From Campylobacter sp. US33a (GTDB lineage: Bacteria; Campylobacterota; Campylobacteria; Campylobacterales; Campylobacteraceae): a DNA stretch of 64,000 nt. Below, piece after piece: positions 48,793 through 57,676 of this stretch; within the stretch, counting starts at the first letter, position 1; every line of letters begins with the position of its first letter. Where the stretch lies: positions 62,001 to 126,000 of the forward strand of contig NZ_RYYL01000002.1 in assembly GCF_004378855.1 (NCBI RefSeq), written 5' to 3'. The position numbers and the translations under genes were made by a program. The notes beneath the pieces were generated by a model. That model saw nothing but the letters and a program-made list of their open reading frames with translations, was not told the DNA's origin and did no database searches.

Positions 48793-49404
48793 TTATTCTG
48801 TTATACTGTCTGCGTCATTGGCGGTTTGTGTATTTTCTATTTGCCTAGCTGTACTTTCCGCTTTTGGCTGTATAGAGTTTTGGATGATATCTAAAACTCT
48901 TGAGAGTCCTTCGCTCATTCCATCGTCTCTAGCGTGTAGTTCTACATGGTATTTTGCAGAAGTGTCTGTTCTTCTAGTGTTTTCTTTATGAGAACTAATA
49001 GAGCCTTTGACAGAAACTCTAGCTTTAAAGCAAGCAAAGCCAACGGAAGCTTCAGCATCTAAAGATCCGCTTTTGTCGCTTGATTCTTTTGATTCTTCAG
49101 CGGTTTTAACTTCCATATCAAAGGTAATATCTAGGCTACTAATAGCTAAACTCGGTACTTTAACAATAGCAAGCAATGGAGCTTGAATGCTCATTTTTTG
49201 AGTACTACCATCTTTTTGTATTTGTTCATAATGAAAATCAGCAGTTCTGATGGTTTCTCCATCTTCTTTCATTCCTACGGTTTTAATAAAATTTGCTGTA
49301 GTATTTGCGAGTTGTAATTGTGCATCGCAAGCTGCTTGTAAAGGTCCACCAATGAGTGAAGCCATCGGAAGCCCTGAAAATTGATTGATAATTTCTGTTG
49401 CCAT
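48793..49404 (-). CDS. DUF2589-family protein
   Basis: 203 residues. The opening SGLPMASLIGGPLQAACDAQ, then TTANFIKTVGM, and the beta-rich core APLLAIVKVPSLAISSLDIT..FDMEVKTAEES match my memory of the DUF2589 family, which has no known function. The C-terminal third is polar and acidic (STARQIENTQTANDADSITE). No signal peptide. It follows the first cassette gene by 30 bases with an AAGGAG ribosome site. Confidence 0.7.
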   Translation of the reverse strand: MATEIINQFSGLPMASLIGGPLQAACDAQLQLANTTANFIKTVGMKEDGETIRTADFHYEQIQKDGSTQKMSIQAPLLAIVKVPSLAISSLDITFDMEVKTAEESKESSDKSGSLDAEASVGFACFKARVSVKGSISSHKENTRRTDTSAKYHVELHARDDGMSEGLSRVLDIIQNSIQPKAESTARQIENTQTANDADSITE

Positions 49405-49434
49405 TTTTTGCTCCTTATAATTTTAATTTTATTG

Positions 49435-50019
49435 TTAATTTGTTTTATTTTCTACACTTTCTTCTTCCTCCTTTCTTAAGATTAGATCTTCTTGATAGCC
49501 TTGTGCATTGTTGATAAGTTCATTTATCATTCTTGAAGTGCCTTCAGGTAAATCATGCTTACTCATAGTTAAGCAAATATGCGCCGAAAGTCCTTTTTCT
49601 TTGCCAAAACCAGCTCCAACGACATCGATTTTTAAAGAAGGTAAATCTTTAAAATCTTTCATATTTTCGTTATTTGTGTTTGGATTTTCAAGTCCTACTA
49701 AACTTACATCAAATTCTGTTTTGATGCTTTCTATATGAATGGGGGTTATGGGCAAAAGATTTATATAGGGAACGCTGTAATATTTTGTTTTAAAAATTTT
49801 AGAATTAGAATCAGGAATTCCTATCTTAAGTCTTTTTGGAAAAATCCCCGGTAGTAATTCATCTGTAACTTCTCCTTTTTCATCTTTTTTGAATTTTCTT
49901 TCAAAAAATGTAAATATATGGGAAAGTTGAGATTCTTCGACATCGCTTTGTGCTTGTGCGACTGATTTTGCGATAGAAATGATAATATCGCTTAAAGATT
50001 TATTAGTTTCATTAGCCAT
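49435..50019 (-). CDS. Second DUF2589-type partner protein
   Basis: 194 residues. N-terminal helix (LSDIIISIAKSVAQAQSDVE), then SVPYINLLPITPIHIESIKT, FDVSLVGLENPN and KIDVVGAGFGKEKGLSAHIC, matching the partner type usually adjacent to DUF2589 genes. An acidic C-terminal tail (LILRKEEEESVENKTN). It is the first gene of the cassette, reading from a promoter overlapped by a three-copy dyad. Function unknown. Confidence 0.6.
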   Translation of the reverse strand: MANETNKSLSDIIISIAKSVAQAQSDVEESQLSHIFTFFERKFKKDEKGEVTDELLPGIFPKRLKIGIPDSNSKIFKTKYYSVPYINLLPITPIHIESIKTEFDVSLVGLENPNTNNENMKDFKDLPSLKIDVVGAGFGKEKGLSAHICLTMSKHDLPEGTSRMINELINNAQGYQEDLILRKEEEESVENKTN

Positions 50020-50046
50020 TTTTTTGCCTTTTTAAAAATTTTTTGC

Positions 50047-50052
50047 ATCATA
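50047..50052 (-). promoter_or_regulatory. -10 element of the DUF2589 cassette
   Basis: TATGAT preceded by TG (extended -10, TGTATGAT) on the minus strand, about 28 bases before the ATG at 50019. The -35 position falls inside the palindrome 50054-50077. Confidence 0.45.
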
Positions 50053-50053
50053 C

Positions 50054-50105
50054 AATAATCACTATATAGTGATTATTCAAATGTTTTCATTTGAATAATC
50101 ACTAT
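50054..50105. promoter_or_regulatory. Triple alternating inverted repeat (probable operator)
   Basis: AATAATCACTAT (50054-50065), its exact reverse complement ATAGTGATTATT (50066-50077), then AATAATCACTAT again (50094-50105). The first two form a 24-bp perfect palindrome. The last two, with six more bases each, form an 18-bp perfect stem (50066-50083 with 50088-50105) around TTTT. The two foldings exclude each other. Confidence 0.75.
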
Positions 50106-50156
50106 GCCTTTGTCAAGAGTTTTTAATATTTTTTTCTTAGTTTTTGTATTTGATTA

Positions 50157-50186
50157 TTGACTTTTACAATTCTTTTTATATACAAT
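50157..50186 (+). promoter_or_regulatory. Sigma70 promoter of the secreted hypothetical gene
   Basis: TTGACT (50157-50162), 18 bases, TACAAT (50181-50186). It lies about 58 bases before ATG 50244. Confidence 0.5.
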
Positions 50187-50243
50187 TTCGCTCGGATAAA
50201 AAAGCTCTATGTTTTTGTGATTTTATAAATTCAAGGAGATAAA

Positions 50244-50795
50244 ATGTTTTTTAAAAAAATATTATTGGCTTTTGTTGTTTTAGCTATAGGAATTTCATCT
50301 ACTTTTGCAGGGGTTTTAAAGGAAAAGACTAATTTAACGCAAAAATGTGAGGTTTATGCTAAAGAAATTGGTGGAAAAAATATAGGTGATGTTTATCCTT
50401 ATTTTTCTAATAAAAATGGCAAACAGATGAACAGAGATGGATTTTCTTATCTGAATTTAAATTCTGGTAAAACTGATGCTTTTATCCGCGTGTATGAGTT
50501 TAAAAATGCTTCTTTAGAACAGGCTTATGAAAATTTAAAAAGCATTCTAAAAAAGAATGCAAATATCAAAATAAGAAGTGTTTTGCCTAAGAAAAATGCA
50601 GAGGATGCTTTAGAATACGAAGAGAGTGTTGATAAAGATGAAAATGATGGATATACTTGTTATGTCTATAAAGGTCCTAGCGAACTTTGGATTAATTCTA
50701 TTCCACAAAAAGGCGAAGAATTTATTTTTATTTTAAAACAAGTCGGTGAAAATTCTAAGCTTTACTATTATGAAAAAATAACTTTTAAGGATTAA
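50244..50795 (+). CDS. Secreted hypothetical protein
   Basis: 183 residues with a clear Sec signal peptide (MFFKKILLAFVVLAIGISSTFA, cleavage near FA-GVL). The mature part has two Cys and a mixed alpha/beta composition (KTNLTQKCEVYAKEIGGKN; ENDGYTCYVYKGPSELW). No family recognised. It is divergent from the DUF2589 cassette and shares its intergenic control region, so it may be part of the same response. CAAGGAGAT is the ribosome site. Confidence 0.65.
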   Translation: MFFKKILLAFVVLAIGISSTFAGVLKEKTNLTQKCEVYAKEIGGKNIGDVYPYFSNKNGKQMNRDGFSYLNLNSGKTDAFIRVYEFKNASLEQAYENLKSILKKNANIKIRSVLPKKNAEDALEYEESVDKDENDGYTCYVYKGPSELWINSIPQKGEEFIFILKQVGENSKLYYYEKITFKD

Positions 50796-50897
50796 ATTTA
50801 GAGTGATAGTTTTAAGCTTTTATGCAAAAATAAAAACATAATGAATGTGACTGGCTTAATATAATTTGCTTTAGCAAAAGCTAAAAGCTTTTAAGTT

Positions 50898-50930
50898 ATA
50901 ATCTCTCTTTTATTTTCAAAGAGAGATTAT
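50898..50930 (+). promoter_or_regulatory. Perfect dyad covering -10, ribosome site and start of kpsC
   Basis: ATAATCTCTCTTT (50898-50910) pairs with AAAGAGAGATTAT (50918-50930), a 13-bp stem with loop TATTTTC. The 3' arm holds GAGAGA and the first two bases of the kpsC ATG. TATAAT at 50897-50902 overlaps the 5' arm. Confidence 0.65.
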
Positions 50931-53001
50931 GCAATTTTTTAGTGTTTCAAAAAAACTTATTTATAGTGTTAAGAATTTCTACGAAATAAATTTTTTTCAT
51001 ATTTTTAAAAGTATTAAAAATAGCGATTTTTTCATAGGTTGGGGTAGGAAAAAATCGGGCTTAGAAGCTATGGAATTAGCTAAAAAATATAATGCTAATT
51101 TTACGCTTTTAGAAGATGGCTTTTTGCGTTCTTTAAATTTGGGTGTGGAAAATAGTCCAAGTTTTTCTATTGTTAAAGATGATATTGGAATTTATTATGA
51201 TGCGACTATGCCTTCTAAACTCGAAAATATTTTAAATACCTATGAATTTGGCTTTGAAGAATTAGAGCAAGCAAAAAAAGCTATAAGGCTTATAAAAAAG
51301 GAAAAACTTAGCAAGTATAATAACAATCTTTGCGTGCCAAAAGAGCTTTTTAGCGCCAAAGAAGAACGCATTTTGGTTATCACACAAGTGGCAAATGATG
51401 CTTCGCTTAAATTTGGTTTAGCTAATAATTTTTCAACTCAAAATATCATAAATGATGCTATCAAAGAAAACCCAAATGCTAAAATATATATCAAAATTCA
51501 TCCTGATGTATTAAGTGGTAAAAAACAAAGTGATTTTGATGTAAAAGATTTGCCAAAAGAATGTGTAATTTTAAAAGAAAACTATAATCCTATTGAGCTT
51601 TTGAGTTATTTTAAAAAGGTTTATACCAAAACTTCTGGTATGGGCTTTGAAGCTTTGCTTATGAATTGCGAGTGTGTTTGTTATGGTATGCCTTTTTATG
51701 CGGGTTGGGGGTTTACACAAGATAAGCTGATATGTAAAAGAAGAATCAAAAAAAGAAGCTTAGAAGAGGTTTTTTGTGCTGCTTATATCCTATATAGTGA
51801 ATATTTTAATCCTTATTTAAATCAAAAAAGTGATATTTTTGATACCATTAGAACTTTAGCAAAATATAAAGATGTAGAAAAACAAAATTCAAACAGACTT
51901 TTTTTCTTAGGTTTTACTTTATGGAAAAGGTCATTTATAAAGCCTTTTTTTAAGGCTAAGGATAATAAAATCATTTTCCTAAATTCCTTAAAAAATCTTA
52001 AAAAATACAAATTGCAAATTAATGATAAATTTTTTATTTGGGGTAAAAGGATAGATTTTGACACGCTTAAAAATACTCTTATTTTAAAAGCAAAAGATGA
52101 AAATTTAAAGGATTTTATCCCGCAAATTTCTTTTGTTGAAGATGGTTTTATCCGTTCGATTTCTCTAGGTTCTGATCTTACACGCCCTTTTTCTTTGATC
52201 GTTGATGATAAAGGGCTTTATGTTGATCCAAACAAAGAAAGTCACTTGGAAAATATCTTACAAAATGAAATTTTTGATGAAAAATTATTAAAAAGAGCAA
52301 GTAAAATTATAGAAATTCTTATTAAAAATAAATTCTCAAAATACAATGGAATACAACATAAAAATTTAAAAATCAATGCCAAAAAAGGACAAAAAATTAT
52401 TTTGATCCCTGCACAAGTTGAAGATGATATTTCTATGATTTTGGGTGGTTTTGGTTTAAGCACTTTAGAATTTATCAAAGAAGTAAGAGAAAAAAACAAG
52501 GATGCTTATATTATTTTTAAGCCTCATCCTGATGTGTTAAGTGGCAATCGTGTAGGCTTAAAAGATGAAAAACTTATCTTAAAATACTGTGATGAAATTA
52601 TAAAAAATGTAAGCATTGATAGTGCTATTAACGCGTGTGATGAGGTGCATACTATCACTTCTACTTCAGGCTTTGATGCGCTTTTAAGAGAAAAAAAAGT
52701 TTTTACTTATGGTATGCCTTTTTATGCGGGTTGGGGGCTTACACAAGATAAATATAAATGCGAGAGAAGAAGTAGAAAATTAAGTCTTGAAGAGCTTGTA
52801 GTTGGAGCTTTGATCCTTTATCCAAGGTATATTAACCCAAGAAGCAAAGATTTATGTGAAATTGAACTAAGTTTAGAAATGATGCTAAAAATGCAGCGAG
52901 ATTATTTCACAAAGTGGCATATAAAAATGGTAAGTGATTGTAAAACTTTTATCATTAGAAAAATCAGAAGAATGATAGAATTTATACTTAAAATTCAGTG
53001 A
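50929..53001 (+). CDS. kpsC: Capsule beta-Kdo transferase KpsC
   Basis: Builds the poly-Kdo linker on phosphatidylglycerol that anchors capsule. 690 residues comprise two homologous GT99-type halves. Copy 1 has LEDGFLRSLNLGVENSPSFS, IKIHPDVLSGKK and MPFYAGWGFTQDK. Copy 2 has VEDGFIRSISLGSDLTRPFS, FKPHPDVLSGNR and MPFYAGWGLTQDK. KpsC acts after KpsS, but no kpsS lies beside it here. A perfect inverted repeat covers its ribosome site. It closes the capsule locus. Confidence 0.95.
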   Translation: MQFFSVSKKLIYSVKNFYEINFFHIFKSIKNSDFFIGWGRKKSGLEAMELAKKYNANFTLLEDGFLRSLNLGVENSPSFSIVKDDIGIYYDATMPSKLENILNTYEFGFEELEQAKKAIRLIKKEKLSKYNNNLCVPKELFSAKEERILVITQVANDASLKFGLANNFSTQNIINDAIKENPNAKIYIKIHPDVLSGKKQSDFDVKDLPKECVILKENYNPIELLSYFKKVYTKTSGMGFEALLMNCECVCYGMPFYAGWGFTQDKLICKRRIKKRSLEEVFCAAYILYSEYFNPYLNQKSDIFDTIRTLAKYKDVEKQNSNRLFFLGFTLWKRSFIKPFFKAKDNKIIFLNSLKNLKKYKLQINDKFFIWGKRIDFDTLKNTLILKAKDENLKDFIPQISFVEDGFIRSISLGSDLTRPFSLIVDDKGLYVDPNKESHLENILQNEIFDEKLLKRASKIIEILIKNKFSKYNGIQHKNLKINAKKGQKIILIPAQVEDDISMILGGFGLSTLEFIKEVREKNKDAYIIFKPHPDVLSGNRVGLKDEKLILKYCDEIIKNVSIDSAINACDEVHTITSTSGFDALLREKKVFTYGMPFYAGWGLTQDKYKCERRSRKLSLEELVVGALILYPRYINPRSKDLCEIELSLEMMLKMQRDYFTKWHIKMVSDCKTFIIRKIRRMIEFILKIQ

Positions 53002-53129
53002 AGATTAAAACAATTTTATGAAAATATTTTTTAAACAAATTTGCTAGGCAATTTGCATTAAAACGCACTTTTTAAGCAAAAGACAAGTGTTTTAGCGCCT
53101 AAAAATTTAATCAAATAAAAGGCTTATAT

Positions 53130-54026
53130 ATGAAGGATCGTTATTTATATATCCTGCTTATCATCGCTATGTTTTTATGGGGATCTTCTTGGCCCACTTC
53201 TAAAATTTTAACAACTTATACAAGTCCTGCTGTGATTACTTTTTGGCGTTTTTTATTTGTATTTTTGGGTTCTTTTTCAATGCTTTATTTTTTAAAAATA
53301 CCACTTAAAATTCCTTTACAAATTTTTAAATGGGTGTTTTGCGCAGGTATTTTAAACGGACTTTATACTTTTGTTTTTTTCATTGCTTTAAGATATGGAG
53401 AAGCCGGAAAAGGTGGTGTTTTAGTAACTACGATGATCCCTATTTTTTCTTATATATTTTTTATGTTAAGTATTGTTTTAAGAAAAAATGAAAAATTAAT
53501 CCAAAGAGTAGGAAAAAGTGAAATTTTAGGACTTATTTTAGGTCTTGCTTCGGGGCTTTGTTTATTGAATCTTGGCTCACTTGATGAAATTTTTGGCAAA
53601 TTCAATACACTCTTTTTACTTTGTGCTTTGATTTGGGCAAGTATTACGCTTTTCACACACAAGGCAAAAGGCACACATCCTTTAACGATTAATCTTTATA
53701 TTAATTTAATTTCTACTTTAATGTTTTCATGGGTTTTGTTTTTAGATGAGCCGTTTAAGGTTTTGACAAGTGATGCAAAATTTTGGATCAATATGTTTGT
53801 TGTTGTGATTTTATCAACTATAATTGGCACGAGTATTTATTATTATGCTATACATAGACTTGGCGGAGTAAAGGCAAATTCTTTTGTTTTAATTACCCCT
53901 GCAAGTGCGTTAATCTGCAGTTTTTTCATCTTAGATGAAGTACCTACGGTGCTTACTTTGATAGGTTGTATTTTAGCGATTTTTGCTATATATTTTATTA
54001 ATATTCATAGCAAGAAAAAATCTTAA
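53130..54026 (+). CDS. EamA/DMT-family transporter
   Basis: 298 residues with ten predicted membrane segments arranged as two EamA repeats (about 8-140 and 155-292). The start YILLIIAMFLWGSSWPTSKI and GGVKANSFVLITPASALICS are typical. Probable small-molecule exporter; substrate unknown. The stop overlaps the convergent YcsI-like gene by four bases, with the 16-bp palindrome AAAATCTTAAGATTTT (54017-54032) spanning both ends. Confidence 0.85.
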   Translation: MKDRYLYILLIIAMFLWGSSWPTSKILTTYTSPAVITFWRFLFVFLGSFSMLYFLKIPLKIPLQIFKWVFCAGILNGLYTFVFFIALRYGEAGKGGVLVTTMIPIFSYIFFMLSIVLRKNEKLIQRVGKSEILGLILGLASGLCLLNLGSLDEIFGKFNTLFLLCALIWASITLFTHKAKGTHPLTINLYINLISTLMFSWVLFLDEPFKVLTSDAKFWINMFVVVILSTIIGTSIYYYAIHRLGGVKANSFVLITPASALICSFFILDEVPTVLTLIGCILAIFAIYFINIHSKKKS

Positions 54027-54787
54027 GATTTTAAAGACGAATTTAAAATATCGCTTATAAACATATGTCCTGGTGCGTGAGTGATTACAAAAGGTAATTT
54101 TGCTTTCATTATCACATTTTGCGGCGTTACTCCACAAGCCCAAAATACAGGAATTTCTCCTTCTTTTATGATAGGATCGTCGCCAAAATCCGCTTTTAAA
54201 ATATCATTTATACCGATTTCTTTAGCATTATCTATTTGCACAGGAGCTCCATGAACTAAAGGATAATTAGCGGTAATTTCACTGGCTTTTTTAGCATCAT
54301 TAGGAGTAAAAGGACGCATAGAAACAACCATTTCTCCACTAAAAACTCCAGCACTTTTACAAGCAATATTGGTTTTATACATTGGCACATTGCGTTTGTG
54401 GCTTATGTGTCTTATTTCTAAACCATTTTCAAGCAAGGCTTCTTCAAAAGAAAAACTACAACCCAGTAAAAAGCCTACCAAATCATCACTATAATACTCG
54501 CTTACATCATAAGCTTCTTTAGTTTTTACTCCATTTTCATAAATGAAATATTTTGGAATATCTGTGTAAATATTTGCATTTTTAGCAATTTTTTGAGTGA
54601 ATTTGCCATGCACTATCTCTAAAAGCGGGCATGGTTTTGGATTAAGCATACAAAAAGTTTCAAAATCTTTAGCATATTCTTTAGGCAAAATGACTAAATT
54701 TGCTTGTGCATAGCCTAAAGCCACACCTGAAGTTTGCTCTCTTATTTCACCTTTTGCGATTTTTTCTCTTAGCTCTTTTGGACTCAT
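54023..54787 (-). CDS. DUF1445 / YcsI-type putative hydro-lyase
   Basis: 254 residues of the DUF1445 family (PELREKIAKGEIREQTSGVA; GFLLGCSFSFEEALLENGLE; SMRPFTPNDAKKASEITA; FWACGVTPQNV; HAPGHMFISD). Mammalian relatives act on D-glutamate/5-oxo-D-proline, so a link to 5-oxoproline metabolism fits its place after pxpC. It starts 9 bases after the pxpC stop. Last gene of the five-gene operon. Confidence 0.85.
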   Translation of the reverse strand: MSPKELREKIAKGEIREQTSGVALGYAQANLVILPKEYAKDFETFCMLNPKPCPLLEIVHGKFTQKIAKNANIYTDIPKYFIYENGVKTKEAYDVSEYYSDDLVGFLLGCSFSFEEALLENGLEIRHISHKRNVPMYKTNIACKSAGVFSGEMVVSMRPFTPNDAKKASEITANYPLVHGAPVQIDNAKEIGINDILKADFGDDPIIKEGEIPVFWACGVTPQNVIMKAKLPFVITHAPGHMFISDILNSSLKS

Positions 54788-54796
54788 TTTTACTCC

Positions 54797-55762
54797 TTAA
54801 AATAAATTTTCAAAGTCAAGATTGATTTTTTTATCTAGACTTTTAAAATTTTCTTCCCTTTGTATATAAAGTTTTGTAGCCTCTTGCATACTGATACTTT
54901 GAAATTTAAAACTCGTACCTAATTTTGCTTGTGCAAGCAAGGGCAAATCATTTTCTATAACAGAAGCTATTTTTGTATAACCTCCAGTGCTTTGTCTTCC
55001 TGCCATTAAAATGATAGGCAAGCCACTTTTTGGTACTTGGATACTCCCAAAAACTGCAGGATCTGAAATGATATCTGCTGAGTTGATATGTTCTATAATG
55101 GTATCAGCTTCTGCATAAATTGCCATTCTATCGCTTTTTAAACCAATTTTATAAGTGGTATTTAAAAAGGTATTTAAGCCATTTTGTGTAAAAGCATCAT
55201 CATTTGTGCCTAAAATCACGCGTATTATAGGCTCTTTGTCAAATTTAAAAATAGGATTTTCGCATTCTCTTTTTTCTAAATTAAAAGGGATAAAATTATT
55301 ATTTAGTTCTAAGACATCATCTTTTTGTAAGGCTCTTCCATCAAAGATTCCTACGCCCATTTTTACATCACTTGATTTTGAATTTAAAAAGCTTTTTATT
55401 TTAAAACCACCTGCTACGCATAAATATCCGCGAAAACCTATTTTTGCTAAACCAAGTTCTAACAAATCTCCTTTTTTTGCTTTATAAATCTTGCAAGTTT
55501 GAATTTTTTCATTGTTAAGTTTAGCGTCAAATTCGGCTCCACTTAATGCAAAATAGCTTTCATTTAAAAATTCATATTTTCCACCTTTTAAGCAAAGTTC
55601 AAGTCCTGCTTCATCTTGTTTATTTCCAAGTAAAATATTAGCAGTTCTTAAAGAAAGCTCATCCATTGCACCACTTCTTGCTATGCCAAATTTAGCGTAA
55701 TTTTTGCGTCCAAAGTCTTGTATGGTTGAATTTATAGAAGCTTCAATGATTTTTATACTCAT
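54797..55762 (-). CDS. pxpC: 5-oxoprolinase subunit PxpC (biotin-dependent-carboxylase-like)
   Basis: 321 residues of the KipA/AHS2 family: IEASINSTIQDFGRKNYAKF, SGAMDELSLRTANILLGN, LSGAEFDAKLN and the C-terminal GRQSTGGYTKIASVI. With PxpA and PxpB it hydrolyses 5-oxoproline to glutamate using ATP. Its start overlaps the pxpB end by 20 bases, so the two are translationally coupled, in keeping with their forming one complex. Confidence 0.92.
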   Translation of the reverse strand: MSIKIIEASINSTIQDFGRKNYAKFGIARSGAMDELSLRTANILLGNKQDEAGLELCLKGGKYEFLNESYFALSGAEFDAKLNNEKIQTCKIYKAKKGDLLELGLAKIGFRGYLCVAGGFKIKSFLNSKSSDVKMGVGIFDGRALQKDDVLELNNNFIPFNLEKRECENPIFKFDKEPIIRVILGTNDDAFTQNGLNTFLNTTYKIGLKSDRMAIYAEADTIIEHINSADIISDPAVFGSIQVPKSGLPIILMAGRQSTGGYTKIASVIENDLPLLAQAKLGTSFKFQSISMQEATKLYIQREENFKSLDKKINLDFENLF

Positions 55763-56483
55763 AAATTTCCTTTTGATAGACTTTTTTTACAACTTGTTCT
55801 TTAATATCGTAAAATTCATCTTTTGAAATGGCTTTAAATTTTAAAAACATCCCTGCTTGCAAAAGAGTGGGATTTTCTTCATCATCTTTATTAAAAAATT
55901 CCAAAGGAGTTCTAGCGATGATTTGCCAACCACCTGGACTTGATATAGGATAAACTCCGGTTTGTTTATCGGCAATGCCTACACTTCCTGCTTCGATTTT
56001 GGTTCTAGGACTTGAGAGTCTTGGAGTAAAAAGTCTTTCATCAAGTCCTCCAAGATAAGGAAAACCCGCCATAAAACCTAACATAAAAACAAGGTAATAA
56101 GGCTTTGTGTGAAGATGTATGAGTTCTTCTTTTGAAAGATTATTGTGTTTGCATACAAATTCTAAATCAAGTCCAAATTCTTCATCATAACAAAGTGGAA
56201 TTTCAATACAAAGATTTGCTTTTTGATCGGATATTTTTATATCTTTTTTTATGCTTTCTAAAAAATTAAGCAAAGTATTTAAAGAAAGTATGCAAGGATT
56301 AAAATAAATGAGCAAACTAGCGTAAGCACTTACAAGCTCATTAATGCCATAAATTTCATTTGCATCTATACTTTTTTGAATTCTAGCTTCTGTGCTTAAA
56401 ACCAAAGCATTGATTTTTGGTGAAATTTCTTGTTTAAAACGCAAAAGCACCGCTTTGCTTCCGCTAAAATGCACACTAAACAT
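55743..56483 (-). CDS. pxpB: 5-oxoprolinase subunit PxpB (KipI/AHS1 family)
   Basis: 246 residues; conserved segments IPLCYDEEFGLDLEFVCKHN, VFMLGFMAGFPYLGGLDERL and RTKIEAGSVGIADKQTGVYP followed by SPGGWQIIARTP. KipI-like proteins may inhibit histidine kinases in Bacillus, but with PxpA/PxpC the catalytic role is the better reading. It begins one base after the transporter stop. Confidence 0.92.
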   Translation of the reverse strand: MFSVHFSGSKAVLLRFKQEISPKINALVLSTEARIQKSIDANEIYGINELVSAYASLLIYFNPCILSLNTLLNFLESIKKDIKISDQKANLCIEIPLCYDEEFGLDLEFVCKHNNLSKEELIHLHTKPYYLVFMLGFMAGFPYLGGLDERLFTPRLSSPRTKIEAGSVGIADKQTGVYPISSPGGWQIIARTPLEFFNKDDEENPTLLQAGMFLKFKAISKDEFYDIKEQVVKKVYQKEIYEYKNH

Positions 56484-56484
56484 T

Positions 56485-57660
56485 TCATACCAACTTTATC
56501 ATAGAAGTGATAGATAAATAAGACATTAGAATTACTATTAAAAGTCCAAAAATACTCATCCATTTAGGATGTTTATAATCTCCAACTATGCTTTTTTTGT
56601 GTGCTGCAATAATCATTACAAGTAAAGTAATGGGCAAAATCCAGCCATTGATTGTACCAACGATGATTAGTATGCTTGTAGGGGATTTTCCAAGCGTATA
56701 AAAAACCAAAGTTGAAACAATAATAAAAAAGATAACCACAAAGCGATTGTATTTTTCTATTAATGGGTGAAAAGATCGTATAAAGGATACAGAAGTGTAA
56801 GCAGCTCCAATTACCGATGAAATAGCAGCAAAAAATAATACTATACCAAAGACTTTTAAGCCCACATCACCTAAAACATGGTAAAATACAGAACCAGCAG
56901 GGTCTTCTTTATCTAATACAAAACCAGAACTAACGACCCCTAAAACCGCTAAAAATAAAATCACGCGCATAATTCCTGTAATAACCACTCCACTAATTGC
57001 AGCTCTATTAATATGATTTAAATTTTCTTTACCGCAAAGTTTTGCATCTATGAGTCTATGTGCTCCTGAAAACACTATGTATCCACCAACCGTTCCACCT
57101 ACCAAGGTTACTATAGAAATTACATCAATTTGTGCAGGCATGAATGTTCTAAAAAGTGCTTCGCTAATAGGAGGTTTTGAAGCAAAAGCCACATAAGCAG
57201 TAAGTATAATCATCACAAAACCCGCTAAAACAATAAATTTATCCATCAATTCCCCAGCTTTTTTAGAGATAAAAATTCCGATAGCAAATATTGCACTAAT
57301 TACCGCAGCATCTTGGGGACTAATGTTAAAAATTATACTTAATCCAAGTCCAGCTCCTGCTATATTTCCCATATTAAAGAAAAAACCACCTAGAGCCACT
57401 AAAGAAGCAACAAAATAACCTAAATTTGGCAAAACCATATTTGCAACTTCAGTTCCCCTTTTTCCACTTATTCCTATAATACGCCAAACATTAAGTTGTG
57501 CTCCTATATCTAAAATAATAGAAACAAGTATCACAAAACCAAAACTTGCAAGCAAACTTCCTGTAAAAGTTGCAGTTTGAGTTAAAAATCCAGGGCCTAT
57601 GGCAGAAGTTGCCATCAAAAAAGCAGCGCCTAAAAGTGCCGTTTTATTTACCATTTTCAT
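56485..57660 (-). CDS. YcsG-type NRAMP-related transporter
   Basis: 391 residues, eleven membrane segments, NRAMP superfamily. The metal-binding DPGN of TM1 is replaced by GPGF (SAIGPGFLTQT) and the TM6 MPH motif is missing (SSVIGAAYTSVSF), so Mn/Fe transport is unlikely. Its place between pxpA and pxpB, as ycsG sits beside ycsF in Bacillus, suggests uptake of 5-oxoproline or a related compound (inference). Confidence 0.82.
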   Translation of the reverse strand: MKMVNKTALLGAAFLMATSAIGPGFLTQTATFTGSLLASFGFVILVSIILDIGAQLNVWRIIGISGKRGTEVANMVLPNLGYFVASLVALGGFFFNMGNIAGAGLGLSIIFNISPQDAAVISAIFAIGIFISKKAGELMDKFIVLAGFVMIILTAYVAFASKPPISEALFRTFMPAQIDVISIVTLVGGTVGGYIVFSGAHRLIDAKLCGKENLNHINRAAISGVVITGIMRVILFLAVLGVVSSGFVLDKEDPAGSVFYHVLGDVGLKVFGIVLFFAAISSVIGAAYTSVSFIRSFHPLIEKYNRFVVIFFIIVSTLVFYTLGKSPTSILIIVGTINGWILPITLLVMIIAAHKKSIVGDYKHPKWMSIFGLLIVILMSYLSITSMIKLV

Positions 57661-57676
57661 CCTTTTTTTAAAATTT

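Noticed and set aside
47168-50019. Prophage remnant
   Set aside because: An endolysin alone suggests phage, but there is no integrase, capsid, tail, holin or attachment repeat, and the operon is compact and intact.
50054-50105. Transposon end or attachment site
   Set aside because: The inverted repeats are adjacent, not flanking a mobile gene, and no target duplication or recombinase is seen. A regulatory role fits better.
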